A stretch of DNA of 64,000 bases, from assembly GCA_945865635.1 (NCBI GenBank), contig CAMBEP010000022.1, positions 1 through 64,000 of the forward strand, written 5' to 3'. Positions 36,951 to 45,471 of the stretch are shown here, piece by piece (within the stretch, counting starts at the first letter, position 1; each line of letters opens with the position of its first letter). A program made the translations under genes and the position numbers. Under the pieces are notes generated by a model. The model made no database searches and was not told the DNA's origin. It saw only the letters and a program-made list of their open reading frames with translations. The stretch is from Candidatus Kuenenia stuttgartensis (GTDB lineage Bacteria; Planctomycetota; Planctomycetia; Isosphaerales; Isosphaeraceae).

Positions 36951-37913
36951 ATGATCAAGCTTCCTACCCCCCCCCCATTTACCGGGGCTTTCTTCAAGCG
37001 GCTCAGCCGCATTGCTTGCAGCATGCTGATGCTGCTGGCACTCGCCACACCATTGCCAGCGGCCGACATGCTCTATGTCTCGTTAGACGGCGACTACATC
37101 GTCTCTTACGACACCACAGGCAATGATGGTGCCACAATCGCCGCCAGCGAGGCCTTTTTTGCCGGCACGAATCTGTCCCTATCAGTCGGCCTGGCGTTCG
37201 ATTCCTCGGGTAACCTCTACGCCGCGAATTACGGCAACGACACCATCAGCAAGTTCGATGCGTCGGGTGGATACGTCAGCAATATCAGCTCGAATCTGAG
37301 CGGCCCATGGGGCCTGGCGTTTGATTCTTCGGGCAACCTCTACGCCGGAAATCCAAATCAAAACACCATCAGCAAGTTCAATTCCTCGGGTGGATACGTC
37401 AGCAATATCAGCTCGAATCTGGGCCTTGTAGGTGGCCTGGCGTTCGATTCCTCGGGCAACCTCTACGCAGCAGATTACGGCGGCACCATCAGCAAGTATG
37501 ATGCATCGGGAGGTTACGTAAGCGATATCAGCTCGAATCTGAGCGGCCCAATTGGCCTGGCGTTCGATTCTTCGGGCAACCTATACGCTGCGAATGACAC
37601 CGACAACACCATCAGCATGTTCGATGCGTCGGGTGGATACGTCAGCAATATCAGCTCGAATCTGGACAAGCCATACGGCCTGGCGTTTGATTCCTCGGGA
37701 AATCTCTACGCCGCGAATACCGGCAACAAGACCATCAGTAAGTTCGATGCATCGGGCACATTCCTGACCTCTTGGAGCACAGCTTCCTACCCCAAATTCC
37801 TCGCCTTCCAGCCCGTCACCGTCCCCGAACCATCCACCTACGCCCTGGCCGCCATCGCCACCGGTGTCATGGCCTATCTGGCCCGCCGCCGCAACAAGGC
37901 CCGCACCGCCTGA
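36951..37913 (+). CDS. PEP-CTERM surface protein with NHL-like repeats
   Basis: A 320-residue exported protein. A long signal peptide ends near LPAADM (residues 20-39). Five copies of a 40-41-residue repeat (from about residue 81), each with GLAFDSSGNLYA and ISKFDASGGYVS, form a likely NHL-type beta-propeller. The C-terminus has the sorting signal VPEPSTYALAAIATGVMAYL followed by RRR, handled by exosortase. Ten consecutive C residues (36967-36976) cover codons 6-9, before the hydrophobic part of the signal peptide, and a slip would shift the whole protein out of frame. No exosortase gene is in this window. Confidence 0.92.
   Translation: MIKLPTPPPFTGAFFKRLSRIACSMLMLLALATPLPAADMLYVSLDGDYIVSYDTTGNDGATIAASEAFFAGTNLSLSVGLAFDSSGNLYAANYGNDTISKFDASGGYVSNISSNLSGPWGLAFDSSGNLYAGNPNQNTISKFNSSGGYVSNISSNLGLVGGLAFDSSGNLYAADYGGTISKYDASGGYVSDISSNLSGPIGLAFDSSGNLYAANDTDNTISMFDASGGYVSNISSNLDKPYGLAFDSSGNLYAANTGNKTISKFDASGTFLTSWSTASYPKFLAFQPVTVPEPSTYALAAIATGVMAYLARRRNKARTA
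37191..37770 (+). repeat. Tandem coding repeats in the PEP-CTERM gene
   Basis: Units begin at about 37191, 37314, 37437, 37557 and 37680, so the period is 123 bp except one of 120 bp. They stay highly similar at the DNA level, with CTGGCGTTCGATTC at the start of each, slightly varied. This suggests recent duplication or gene conversion rather than old divergence. Unit number could vary between strains. Confidence 0.9.
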
Positions 37914-37999
37914 CAACCGCCCAAGGGTGGGACGGCAAAACATTGCCGCCCACCCTCGATTTCATCCGCCAAATCCGCCGGATAACCCCGCAAATGTCG

Positions 38000-38131
38000 G
38001 CCCGATGCCCTCATCGGGCGCGCACGACAAATAAAAAACCGCCAGAACAATGAAGGCCCGATGCCCTCATCGGGCGCCCACAACAAATAAAAAACCGCCA
38101 GAACAATGAAGGCCCGATGCCCTCATCGGGC
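38000..38131. repeat. 56-bp tandem repeat of palindromic units
   Basis: GCCCGATGCCCTCATCGGGC occurs at 38000, 38056 and 38112, an exact 56-bp period. Within it GCCCGATG and CATCGGGC form a perfect 8-bp stem with a CCCT loop. The spacer (ACAAATAAAAAACCGCCAGA and the following bases) is nearly identical between the first two units. Located downstream of the PEP-CTERM gene, the stems could stop or stabilise its transcript, or be REP-type repeats. Only two full units and a partial third are present, and the repeated part itself is palindromic, so it is not a CRISPR. Confidence 0.85.
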
Positions 38132-38177
38132 GCGCACGACCCACAAAAACGGCGAATAAAAATTAATAAAATAATCG

Positions 38178-38235
38178 CAAGGCCCCCTGATCGCGCGAGC
38201 CCGGTCAGGGGACCGTGCCAACACTTGAAAACAAT
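38178..38235. repeat. Remnant of the dispersed palindromic element
   Basis: GAGCCCGGTCAGGGGACCGT is the reverse complement of the conserved arm found at 123-150 and 702-735, and GATCGCGCGA precedes it. The flanking CCCCCTGA can pair with TCAGGGG, leaving a small palindrome. Only one arm of the full element is recognisable, and the terminal CAGGCCAAGAATAA repeat is not visible. Confidence 0.6.
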
Positions 38236-38266
38236 AACAATGAATCAGGCGTGCCCAAGGCGCATT

Positions 38267-38914
38267 TTAATAACCAGCACTTTCGATGAATCGCTGAAAC
38301 ATGGTCGAAGCGATCACCATGCCGGAATAGACCGAAACGGTGTAATCCTGTTTATGGATTTCCTTAGTATCAACCGAATTTAAATTTTCAAGATCTGATG
38401 ATCGCTGAGTGAGTCGAGTGGCGAGCCACACGGCAAGGACCATCCAGGCAAACTGGTCAAAACAGGCTTGCTGCGAGGTGAGCAGAAAAACCCGCCCCAA
38501 GGCGTCACGAGTTTGTGATATGCTGGAGAGGTCGAGTTGCCTGACGAGATTGACAAAAGCCCAAGCCATGGATGCTGAAAGATAGAAAACGAGATAAAGG
38601 CTGATTGTAATCCAAAACCAGTTTCCAAATGCAATTTCCCGTTCACGTTTTCTGACAGTCAAAATCCATCGCGAAGCACCAAGAATCAAGCCAAATGCTG
38701 TGAGGGTATGGCCCATGATAAGTCTGGTCCAGACACTCACGGGTGGGTGGTTTGAGAGCCGGAATTTTAATGTCGAATCCTCGCTATGGGACTTGATTAA
38801 AGCAGCCGACAGGGCCAGTGCAGCGATGATTAGCATTAGGTCCGAGAGATTGGGCAAAACCCGTTTGGGAGATACCATCTGGGAATCAGGAATCGGCCGA
38901 TCGGGGTTTACCAT
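38267..38914 (-). CDS. Small integral membrane protein of the ABC exporter cluster
   Basis: About 215 residues with at least four hydrophobic segments (for example LSDLMLIIAALALSAALI and WFWITISLYLVFYLSASMAW). No family is recognised. It starts 13 bp after the stop of the ABC permease, so it very likely belongs to the same transcript. The open frame begins at 38974 inside the permease gene; the ATG at 38914 avoids that overlap. A role as an accessory of the exporter is inferred from position. Confidence 0.65.
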   Translation of the reverse strand: MVNPDRPIPDSQMVSPKRVLPNLSDLMLIIAALALSAALIKSHSEDSTLKFRLSNHPPVSVWTRLIMGHTLTAFGLILGASRWILTVRKREREIAFGNWFWITISLYLVFYLSASMAWAFVNLVRQLDLSSISQTRDALGRVFLLTSQQACFDQFAWMVLAVWLATRLTQRSSDLENLNSVDTKEIHKQDYTVSVYSGMVIASTMFQRFIESAGY

Positions 38915-38927
38915 TTTTTGGGTGACG

Positions 38928-40583
38928 TTATACGGATTCACGGGCCTTCCACCATTTGTAGCGGAATGCAACAAGTGTGATTAAATGGCAGATAAGGCTT
39001 ATGAGCAAAGAAATTCCGAGGGAAATCACATAAATTTGAACATTGGCAAATGCCAAAGGGCGTACCATGGGTGTGATGGCAGCGCCGGTGGCTGTCAGGC
39101 GATTCCCGACAATGGGTACGCTCAGAGCCGATGCGTAAGGGCTTGGTGTCATGCACCAGCGGAGGATATCGTCAGGCGTATTGGGAAATATCGTCAAAGC
39201 CCATTGATAGAGGCCAATGGGTAATACAAATAAAACCAACAATGAAAGATAGGTTGCGATGATCGCAACCGAGGTTTTACGAACCAGGCTGGACCACATC
39301 AGACCGAGCGATGACGTGACCAGGCAGGTTGCAAGAATGATCAGAAAGAATGGAATTATGCTAAAGAGTTGGATCTGGAGCTCCCGGACCAGTGCGTATC
39401 CGAGTAGAACCTGCTCCGTGAGCAACAAGGTGAGAACGGTGCTCACTCGCAAGGAGGCCATCAATTTTGCACGGACAATACGGCCCGGTGTCAGCAATGT
39501 TGTCAGGAGCAGATTAAGCGTCTGACGCTCTCGTTCCTGAGTGATGGAACCGGCGCTGAAGACCGGACCGACCAGCAGATTAAATGTCAGGACATAGCAG
39601 ATATACCAGCCCGGCATGGTTTTCCAGAAGAGGAAAGCCGCCATGAGGGGGATGGAAAGAAACATGCTGACCTGGATCACAACCCGAAGCATGAGTGTGC
39701 CCTGGCTGAAGATCTCGCTCCGAAGCTCTTTGTCAAGCACTGGATTCGTGCCATCCGGCATCAGATCTAAACGCTTCGCAGGGGCGAAGAGCTTGTCGGG
39801 GAAGAGGTCGCGATCAATCACAACACCGATTGCATATTTCTGTTCCTCTTTTTCATCCACGACATCCTTGCCTTCGCTGCCGACATCGGGCGGCTTCAAG
39901 AGCCTGAGATTGATCAGCCAGATCACAATGGTCCAGGTGGCCAGTGTCCACGGAGGAAGCAGGGTGATCGTGACAAAATTCCTGAGAATGACATTATCGG
40001 TAGAGGCCAGATAAATACCCGTCATGGCAATGGGAAGAATGATCAGATAGCTGACAACAAGCGCTGAACTGGTGCGGCTGAAATAGCTGGAACAGGCCAC
40101 ACTGATGAGCCCAAAGGTGCCGGCGGCCAAGATCAGGACAAGATAGGCCCGGGCCACTTCCGAAAGCAGGATCCCGCCCAAAAGGTAGCCAAGAATCATC
40201 ATCGGAAGGCTTGAAAACAATAATAGAATCAAATAGGTCAATGAGCTGAGAAGTTTTCCGGTCAATATCCAGGATGGCTTCAGTGGGCTGGCCAGTAGGA
40301 GCTCGTATGTCTTTCGCTCTTTTTCGCCAGTGATACTGCCGGCTGCAAAGGTCGGAGCCACCATGGCCACAAGCAGAAACTGGCCATAGAAAAACAGGTC
40401 GAAAAGCTGGCGGGCCGCGGAAACGCTTGCCCCGATCCGGCCATCTTCCGACTGCGGCCAAGCCACAAGCACTGCGGCCGAAAGAAGCCCGGAGTAGAGA
40501 AATTGCAGGATAAATGCACGGTGGCTTCGCAAGTTCACGAGCAGCTCGCGCGAAAGCACTGGATTGTCGCGAATCATGCCCAT
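38928..40583 (-). CDS. ABC-2 type permease, internally duplicated
   Basis: A 551-residue membrane protein made of two similar permease halves in one chain. NPVLSREL (residues 7-14) and NPVLDKEL (280-287) start each half, and SITGEKERKT (83-92) and SITQERERQT (346-355) mark the same loop in each. Each half has about six hydrophobic segments. It should form the membrane channel for the ATPase encoded just upstream (60 bp). The pairing with a large membrane-anchored protein recalls GldF of gliding-type exporters. The substrate is unknown. Confidence 0.88.
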   Translation of the reverse strand: MGMIRDNPVLSRELLVNLRSHRAFILQFLYSGLLSAAVLVAWPQSEDGRIGASVSAARQLFDLFFYGQFLLVAMVAPTFAAGSITGEKERKTYELLLASPLKPSWILTGKLLSSLTYLILLLFSSLPMMILGYLLGGILLSEVARAYLVLILAAGTFGLISVACSSYFSRTSSALVVSYLIILPIAMTGIYLASTDNVILRNFVTITLLPPWTLATWTIVIWLINLRLLKPPDVGSEGKDVVDEKEEQKYAIGVVIDRDLFPDKLFAPAKRLDLMPDGTNPVLDKELRSEIFSQGTLMLRVVIQVSMFLSIPLMAAFLFWKTMPGWYICYVLTFNLLVGPVFSAGSITQERERQTLNLLLTTLLTPGRIVRAKLMASLRVSTVLTLLLTEQVLLGYALVRELQIQLFSIIPFFLIILATCLVTSSLGLMWSSLVRKTSVAIIATYLSLLVLFVLPIGLYQWALTIFPNTPDDILRWCMTPSPYASALSVPIVGNRLTATGAAITPMVRPLAFANVQIYVISLGISLLISLICHLITLVAFRYKWWKARESV

Positions 40584-40642
40584 CGTGTGTCAGTCCCTGA
40601 TTCCGGATTGAATTTCCAAGGATTTGTGCAGGAGTCTCATCT

Positions 40643-41578
40643 TCAATTCACAATCCCTTTGGTAATCATCATGAAAACGTCTTCCAAAGAGATTTGCTCT
40701 TCGTCAAATGCCTCCACAATCGCCCCTGCATCCATCAAGTGTCTCAATAATTCTGCCTGAGCCCGACCATCACCTTGAAACTCTGCTGAAATCGTCGTCT
40801 CAATGGTGTTCACGGAATCGGCCTTGACGGCCAAATGATTCTTTAAAATCGATTCAAACTGACGAACGTCCTCGTTAAGAATCCGAACCTTGATAACCCG
40901 GTGGGATCGCAATTGCTTTTGAATATCCTGAATCGAGCCGGATGCAAGCAGCTTGCCTCGTTCGATGACACCAATGGAGGTGCAAAAGTCCGCAAGCTCG
41001 GAAAGAATATGGCTCGAAATGAGAATGGTTTTACCCATTCTTCGGAGCTCGTTAAGCAAATATTTCATTTCCAGGCGTGCGCGTGGGTCAAGGCCCGAAC
41101 TCGGCTCATCAAGAATCAGTACAGGAGGATTATGAACCAGAGTCTTGGCCAGGCAGAGCCTCTGTTTCATCCCTTTGGAAAGGCCGCTGACATAGTCATC
41201 CCGCTTGTGTGTCAGGTCGAGAAGCTGGAGGACCTCTCCAATAATCCGGCGCCGATCGATGCGCGGAATTTCGTAGGCGACAGCAAAAAAATCCAGAAAC
41301 TCCCAGACTTTCATGCCATCATAAACACCAAAATCGTCGGGCATAAAACCTATCACACGACGAACGGCCATCGGGTCATCCGCCACGGAATGGCCTGCAA
41401 TTCGGGCCACTCCCGATGTCGCCTTCAGCAAGGTTGCCAAAAATCGGATCGTCGTGCTTTTGCCTGCACCATTGGGACCAATGAAACCAAAGATTTCTCC
41501 TTCACCAATCGAAAGATTCAAATCGTCGACGGCCATGAATTCGCCGTAACGTTTCGTGAAATGCTCAACCTCAATCAC
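40643..41578 (-). CDS. ABC transporter ATP-binding protein
   Basis: The 311-residue ATPase has Walker A GPNGAGKST, a signature variant LSKGMKQRLCLAKTL, Walker B VLILDEPSSGLDP and the switch His in ISSHILSELAD. A C-terminal domain of about 90 residues (from about 220) follows, as in the NodI/DrrA/GldA type exporters. The start is GTG at 41578 with AAGGAG about 6 bp upstream. It is the ATP-hydrolysing part of the cluster with the duplicated permease and the 900-residue partner. Confidence 0.93.
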   Translation of the reverse strand: MIEVEHFTKRYGEFMAVDDLNLSIGEGEIFGFIGPNGAGKSTTIRFLATLLKATSGVARIAGHSVADDPMAVRRVIGFMPDDFGVYDGMKVWEFLDFFAVAYEIPRIDRRRIIGEVLQLLDLTHKRDDYVSGLSKGMKQRLCLAKTLVHNPPVLILDEPSSGLDPRARLEMKYLLNELRRMGKTILISSHILSELADFCTSIGVIERGKLLASGSIQDIQKQLRSHRVIKVRILNEDVRQFESILKNHLAVKADSVNTIETTISAEFQGDGRAQAELLRHLMDAGAIVEAFDEEQISLEDVFMMITKGIVN

Positions 41579-41601
41579 TCTGGGCTCCTTGCATTCTTGG
41601 C

Positions 41602-44304
41602 TTATGGCTTCTGGACCGGGCTGTTCTGTTTTTTCGGAACAGATTCAGGTGCGGGGCCAATCATGATCCCGCCCCGGTATGCCGAAATTGGCCCGCCGCG
41701 TGGTATTCCAGGGCCCACAGGCGGTTGGATTACCTCAGGCTTCGGGGCGACTGGGGCTTGAAACCTGTTGTTCGCAAAATCATATCTTGGTGTTGTCATG
41801 TCAGGGCCGGGCCCACTCTTGAGATGTGCCAATACCATGGTAAAACCACGCACACGATCAGGCGATGGAGTCACCTGTATGCCATCGATCAAACTGTCAG
41901 ACCATGCAACCAATCGCCATGAGTCAACATCGGCATCGCATTTAAATTCATTCCCGATCAGAATCCTGCGGAATATTTCCGGATTCAGTTTTCCCATCAA
42001 TTCCGATCGACTTGTCGAGGATTTCAGCTCCAATTCCGAGGACGATTTTAATTCTTTGGATTCACCCGCCCCTAAATCACCGATCTGAAACTGAATTTTG
42101 CCAGGGCCCACCACAGTGGCATCATGCAGGCGGAATCGTGTCTGGTTCCGGATCATTTGCTTGCCGTCGGAATTGATCAACTGGATCGGGCCCGGCAAGC
42201 CAATCATTTGTTCCGACCTATAATAGGAAAGGCTCCGGGGCTGAACCCGAAAATCGCTGAGCAGCGGAACCGGCATGAAATCAAATGACGAGTTTTCGCG
42301 TTCATCCGCCCGGCTTGCAGAATAGGCCAGTGGCAGGCAGACCGCATTCAAATCGTTCGGAAATGCAATCTGAAATGTGTCGCGGCCCGTTGCAGCCAAA
42401 GCCCCAAACCTTGTCAGGTGGCCGCGCGTATAGTCGCTCTGCAATTCCAGGAGCCCGATTTCATCGCGGCCACGATCAAATCCCAGGTCATAAGCTGCAA
42501 TCCGCTCAATAGCCAATGCAAAAATCAGGGCCATGACCGGATTTGCAATCCAGGCCCATTCCTTGCGGCCAAGCTTGCGAAAGATCAGCCAATTGACCGG
42601 CACAAGTATGACCAGATAAATCAAAAGCGATTTGGCCACAAACGAGATGGCTGGAATTTTGATACCCGATGCCACTTCCAGGGTTTCCCGCGCGGTTTTA
42701 GGCAAAATGGCTTCGTCAATCCAGGTGGCCACTTCCTCATCTGGAAACACATCCTCTTCCAGGCCCGATGTGGTTCCAGTCAGTGGTGAATAGACCTGCT
42801 CATTCTGGCCAGGGGCTAGTATGTAAGGGCCGCCAGTATCTCTGGCTCCGATCCTCAGCCATGTCAAATCGGCAGAGGTCAGCATCGGTGGCCGGGCTTC
42901 ACCAGACCCAAGATTTCTGGGTGGCGGCCGGACCTCCTCAGGACGCCTCAATATCAATTGTCTCACAAAGGTATCCATGCCACGCCATCGACTTAAACTT
43001 GGCTCTGTCGGGTTGATCGCCAAAATTGCAACCCGGCCACGCCCCACTCGCCATTCCACACCAAGTGTCGTCTGAGTGTCACTGCCAAGCGGAATCACAC
43101 TCGCTTCCGGCAAAGGCCTTAAGCCTGTGACATAAATCGGGGCTTTCGCCTGTGTGATGATCGGCAATGGCGAATCATAATACAACGAGGGTTTGCCCTC
43201 CGCCAAATTCCATTCAGGCCGGCTCGTCCGTTTTGTTTCGAATGCAAGGACTTCAAGATCTTCTTCCGTCAGGGTGTCAGTCGGGCGATAGGGCGGGCGG
43301 TAGGCCTCTGCCAGAGGTTTCAGCGCAGTCGTGTCAAGCTGCTTGCTGGCCCCCCCCGTATCGGCAGGCAAATACGGCGCCAGAAAGCTCTCACGCAATA
43401 AACCAAGGCGCGAGTCTGCACCTCCGACAATCGTCAACTGGCCACCCCAGTGAAGCCAGTCGAGCATCGCACGTTGCTGATCGATATCCAAAAGATTCGG
43501 GTCAAAACCGTCCCAGACCAGGTGGCTGATGCTCGTCCAAAATAGGAACGACGGGGCCAGAAGGGGCTTGTCAGGGGTCTCAGGAAGCACGAACCGGTAA
43601 TACTTGCCACGTTCCAGGGTGGTAACGTCGCGGGAAAGGCTTCCCGAGATGGTCGCCATCATCTTGTTCCAGATGTTATAGCTGGCAGGATCTTTGGCAA
43701 GGATCATGACCACCATCTGATGGGGCTCCATGGCCCTGACATTCGTCTGCCAGATTTCCGTGGGCCGCAGGCCGCCTTCACGATACAAATCAAGATCAAA
43801 AACCTTGCCGAGTTTCTGAGGCATATATCTGGGCGGAACGAAAAGCGGGAAACTCATTCGGGTCGGTGTGTTGCGATCCATATTTACAGGCCGGCCAAAG
43901 TTGATTTCACGCTGAGAGCCAAACAGGGAAAGCGGCTGTGTGCGAATCGACCCCTTGAAGTCCTCGCGGCTGGAGCGGGCCTCGACCGTCATCATCATCC
44001 AGTGATTCTGCTTGTAATACGGAAGCACATCAAAAGGCGCAATTTGTCCCCTGAGAAACTCGAAGGGAGGGCGTTCAAGATCGGCCTTGGCTTTTTTCTT
44101 CGCCTCAGGCTGGGCCATTTCGCGGAACTTGCGGGCCGCGGGGCTATCGGCACTCTCCAGATCATCGCCAGGCGGCTGCAAGGCAGCCTCGGCCGCGCGC
44201 ATGAAGAGATAGCCAGGCTTGGCCTGCCAGGTCAAGTGCTCAGCCCAAAGCCAGAGGGCCATGATGAAAAACAGCCGTCTCAGGTGCCGAAATCGGGTTT
44301 TCAT
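41602..44304 (-). CDS. Large membrane-anchored protein of the ABC exporter cluster
   Basis: About 900 residues. A basic, hydrophobic start (MKTRFRHLRRLFFIMALWLW) acts as anchor or signal. The middle contains DWLHWGGQLTIVGGADSRLG, a GATase-like pattern seen in GldG/DUF4350-type partners of ABC exporters. Two transmembrane segments lie around residues 570-625 (SLLIYLVILVPVNWLIF and PVMALIFALAIERIAAY). The final 280 residues are extracytoplasmic, ending in a Pro-rich tail. It starts from ATG 44304 behind GGAG and ends 23 bp before the ATPase gene. The specific role is unknown. Confidence 0.7.
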   Translation of the reverse strand: MKTRFRHLRRLFFIMALWLWAEHLTWQAKPGYLFMRAAEAALQPPGDDLESADSPAARKFREMAQPEAKKKAKADLERPPFEFLRGQIAPFDVLPYYKQNHWMMMTVEARSSREDFKGSIRTQPLSLFGSQREINFGRPVNMDRNTPTRMSFPLFVPPRYMPQKLGKVFDLDLYREGGLRPTEIWQTNVRAMEPHQMVVMILAKDPASYNIWNKMMATISGSLSRDVTTLERGKYYRFVLPETPDKPLLAPSFLFWTSISHLVWDGFDPNLLDIDQQRAMLDWLHWGGQLTIVGGADSRLGLLRESFLAPYLPADTGGASKQLDTTALKPLAEAYRPPYRPTDTLTEEDLEVLAFETKRTSRPEWNLAEGKPSLYYDSPLPIITQAKAPIYVTGLRPLPEASVIPLGSDTQTTLGVEWRVGRGRVAILAINPTEPSLSRWRGMDTFVRQLILRRPEEVRPPPRNLGSGEARPPMLTSADLTWLRIGARDTGGPYILAPGQNEQVYSPLTGTTSGLEEDVFPDEEVATWIDEAILPKTARETLEVASGIKIPAISFVAKSLLIYLVILVPVNWLIFRKLGRKEWAWIANPVMALIFALAIERIAAYDLGFDRGRDEIGLLELQSDYTRGHLTRFGALAATGRDTFQIAFPNDLNAVCLPLAYSASRADERENSSFDFMPVPLLSDFRVQPRSLSYYRSEQMIGLPGPIQLINSDGKQMIRNQTRFRLHDATVVGPGKIQFQIGDLGAGESKELKSSSELELKSSTSRSELMGKLNPEIFRRILIGNEFKCDADVDSWRLVAWSDSLIDGIQVTPSPDRVRGFTMVLAHLKSGPGPDMTTPRYDFANNRFQAPVAPKPEVIQPPVGPGIPRGGPISAYRGGIMIGPAPESVPKKQNSPVQKP

Positions 44305-44493
44305 CCGTGGCTCCACAAGTGGGAGGTGATATCAGTGATCCTCAGTATAGTCACAAGGGCCCGGCACCGCAAAGGGGCAGATGGCAGGAAGCCGGAATTC
44401 TTAAGAATAAGCTCGACTTTGGAACTTGTGAGTCAGATGTCTCACTCTTCATCGAAAACCTGGTTTCAAATCAATACAAACATTGCAGTTGTT

Positions 44494-45399
44494 TCATGCT
44501 CCAAATACAAAACCCTCATCGGTGATGCGGTAAGGGACGATCTCGTCTCCACAGGCGCTGCCTCTGTGCTTGATGACACACAGGGCCCGCCCCAGACGGC
44601 CTGGCTCGCGTGTGCGGCCCATCAATAGAATTGTATTGGCATTGGCAAAAATATCGCCTTCCGTAATCGGCTGATCGATCAGCTCTTCGACAAACTTGTG
44701 TTGGGTTGTATAAAGATACAAGCAACCGACCTGATTTTGCTCATAACCTTGGCTGTTTACATTTGACAAATTTTTGAGAAACTGCTCGCGAAGCAATTCC
44801 CGGGCCGCCCAGTCGTGATCTCGCCTCAATATCTGATGATAAACATATTCAAAGAATTCAAATTGAATGGATTCACTGAATTTATCGGTCGGCTCGACAC
44901 CGTCGACCATGATCCGGCGCGATCCGCGGATCATCGATCCGTACAGAAAAAAGCCTGCAAGTCTCAGTGTGCGGCCAAGTTCCACTTTCCAATTGTGCCA
45001 GTCGTCCGCATCCAGATCATTACGGGTCACACGCTTGCCGGCCCGGTAGAATGGGTGAAAATAATCGCCCCAGGCGAGATTCCTGTCAAAGACCTGGCCC
45101 AGGTCGCTTGGTATGTTTCCATCAAAAACCGATAGGTCAAGACCATAACGATCGGCCAGATATCCTGCATGATTTTGGGAATCGCCACGGCTGGTCAGAT
45201 CCATGATCGAGCCAAGATGGCCGTCGGCTTTCAGGCCTTGATGGGCCCATGAAAGGCCGAGTTGGGTTTTACCGGCACCTGTAGCGCCGGCGATCACTGT
45301 GAGGGTGCCAGGCAGGAGGCCTCCGCCAAGGAGTGAATCGAGCGGTTCGTAGCCAAATTTCTGACGAGGACGTTTGGCGGGCGAAATGTCTAGGCTCAT
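44494..45399 (-). CDS. KaiC-like RecA-fold ATPase
   Basis: A 301-residue single-domain P-loop ATPase. FGYEPLDSLLGGGLLPGTLTV is the RAD55/KaiC entry, followed by Walker A GATGAGKT. SRRIMVDGVEP fits Walker B. A long helical insertion (about 195-235) separates it from the C-terminal strands that include TILLMGRTREPGRLGRALCV and VIKHRGSACG, resembling KaiC's KxRxG end. It may be a regulatory ATPase; no kaiA or kaiB is present. It is the last gene in the co-directional run starting at the S9 peptidase. Confidence 0.78.
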   Translation of the reverse strand: MSLDISPAKRPRQKFGYEPLDSLLGGGLLPGTLTVIAGATGAGKTQLGLSWAHQGLKADGHLGSIMDLTSRGDSQNHAGYLADRYGLDLSVFDGNIPSDLGQVFDRNLAWGDYFHPFYRAGKRVTRNDLDADDWHNWKVELGRTLRLAGFFLYGSMIRGSRRIMVDGVEPTDKFSESIQFEFFEYVYHQILRRDHDWAARELLREQFLKNLSNVNSQGYEQNQVGCLYLYTTQHKFVEELIDQPITEGDIFANANTILLMGRTREPGRLGRALCVIKHRGSACGDEIVPYRITDEGFVFGA

Positions 45400-45471
45400 G
45401 ATGGATTCTATGTCGATACGGATGATAAAGGGACAGGCACAAGAAACCCTTGAGTCTAAAAAATCAGAGAC

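Noticed and set aside
38000-38131. Possible CRISPR array
   Set aside because: The units are exact 56-bp tandem copies with nearly identical spacers, so there are no unique spacers and no cas genes.
40901-41761. 286-codon open frame antisense to the ABC ATPase
   Set aside because: The opposite strand encodes an unmistakable ATPase with all motifs.
43720-44628. 302-codon open frame antisense to the large exporter protein
   Set aside because: A low-quality translation rich in Arg, His and Gly, opposite a coherent membrane protein.
44494-45399. Circadian clock role
   Set aside because: Only a single KaiC-type domain is present, without kaiA or kaiB, so a clock function is not supported.
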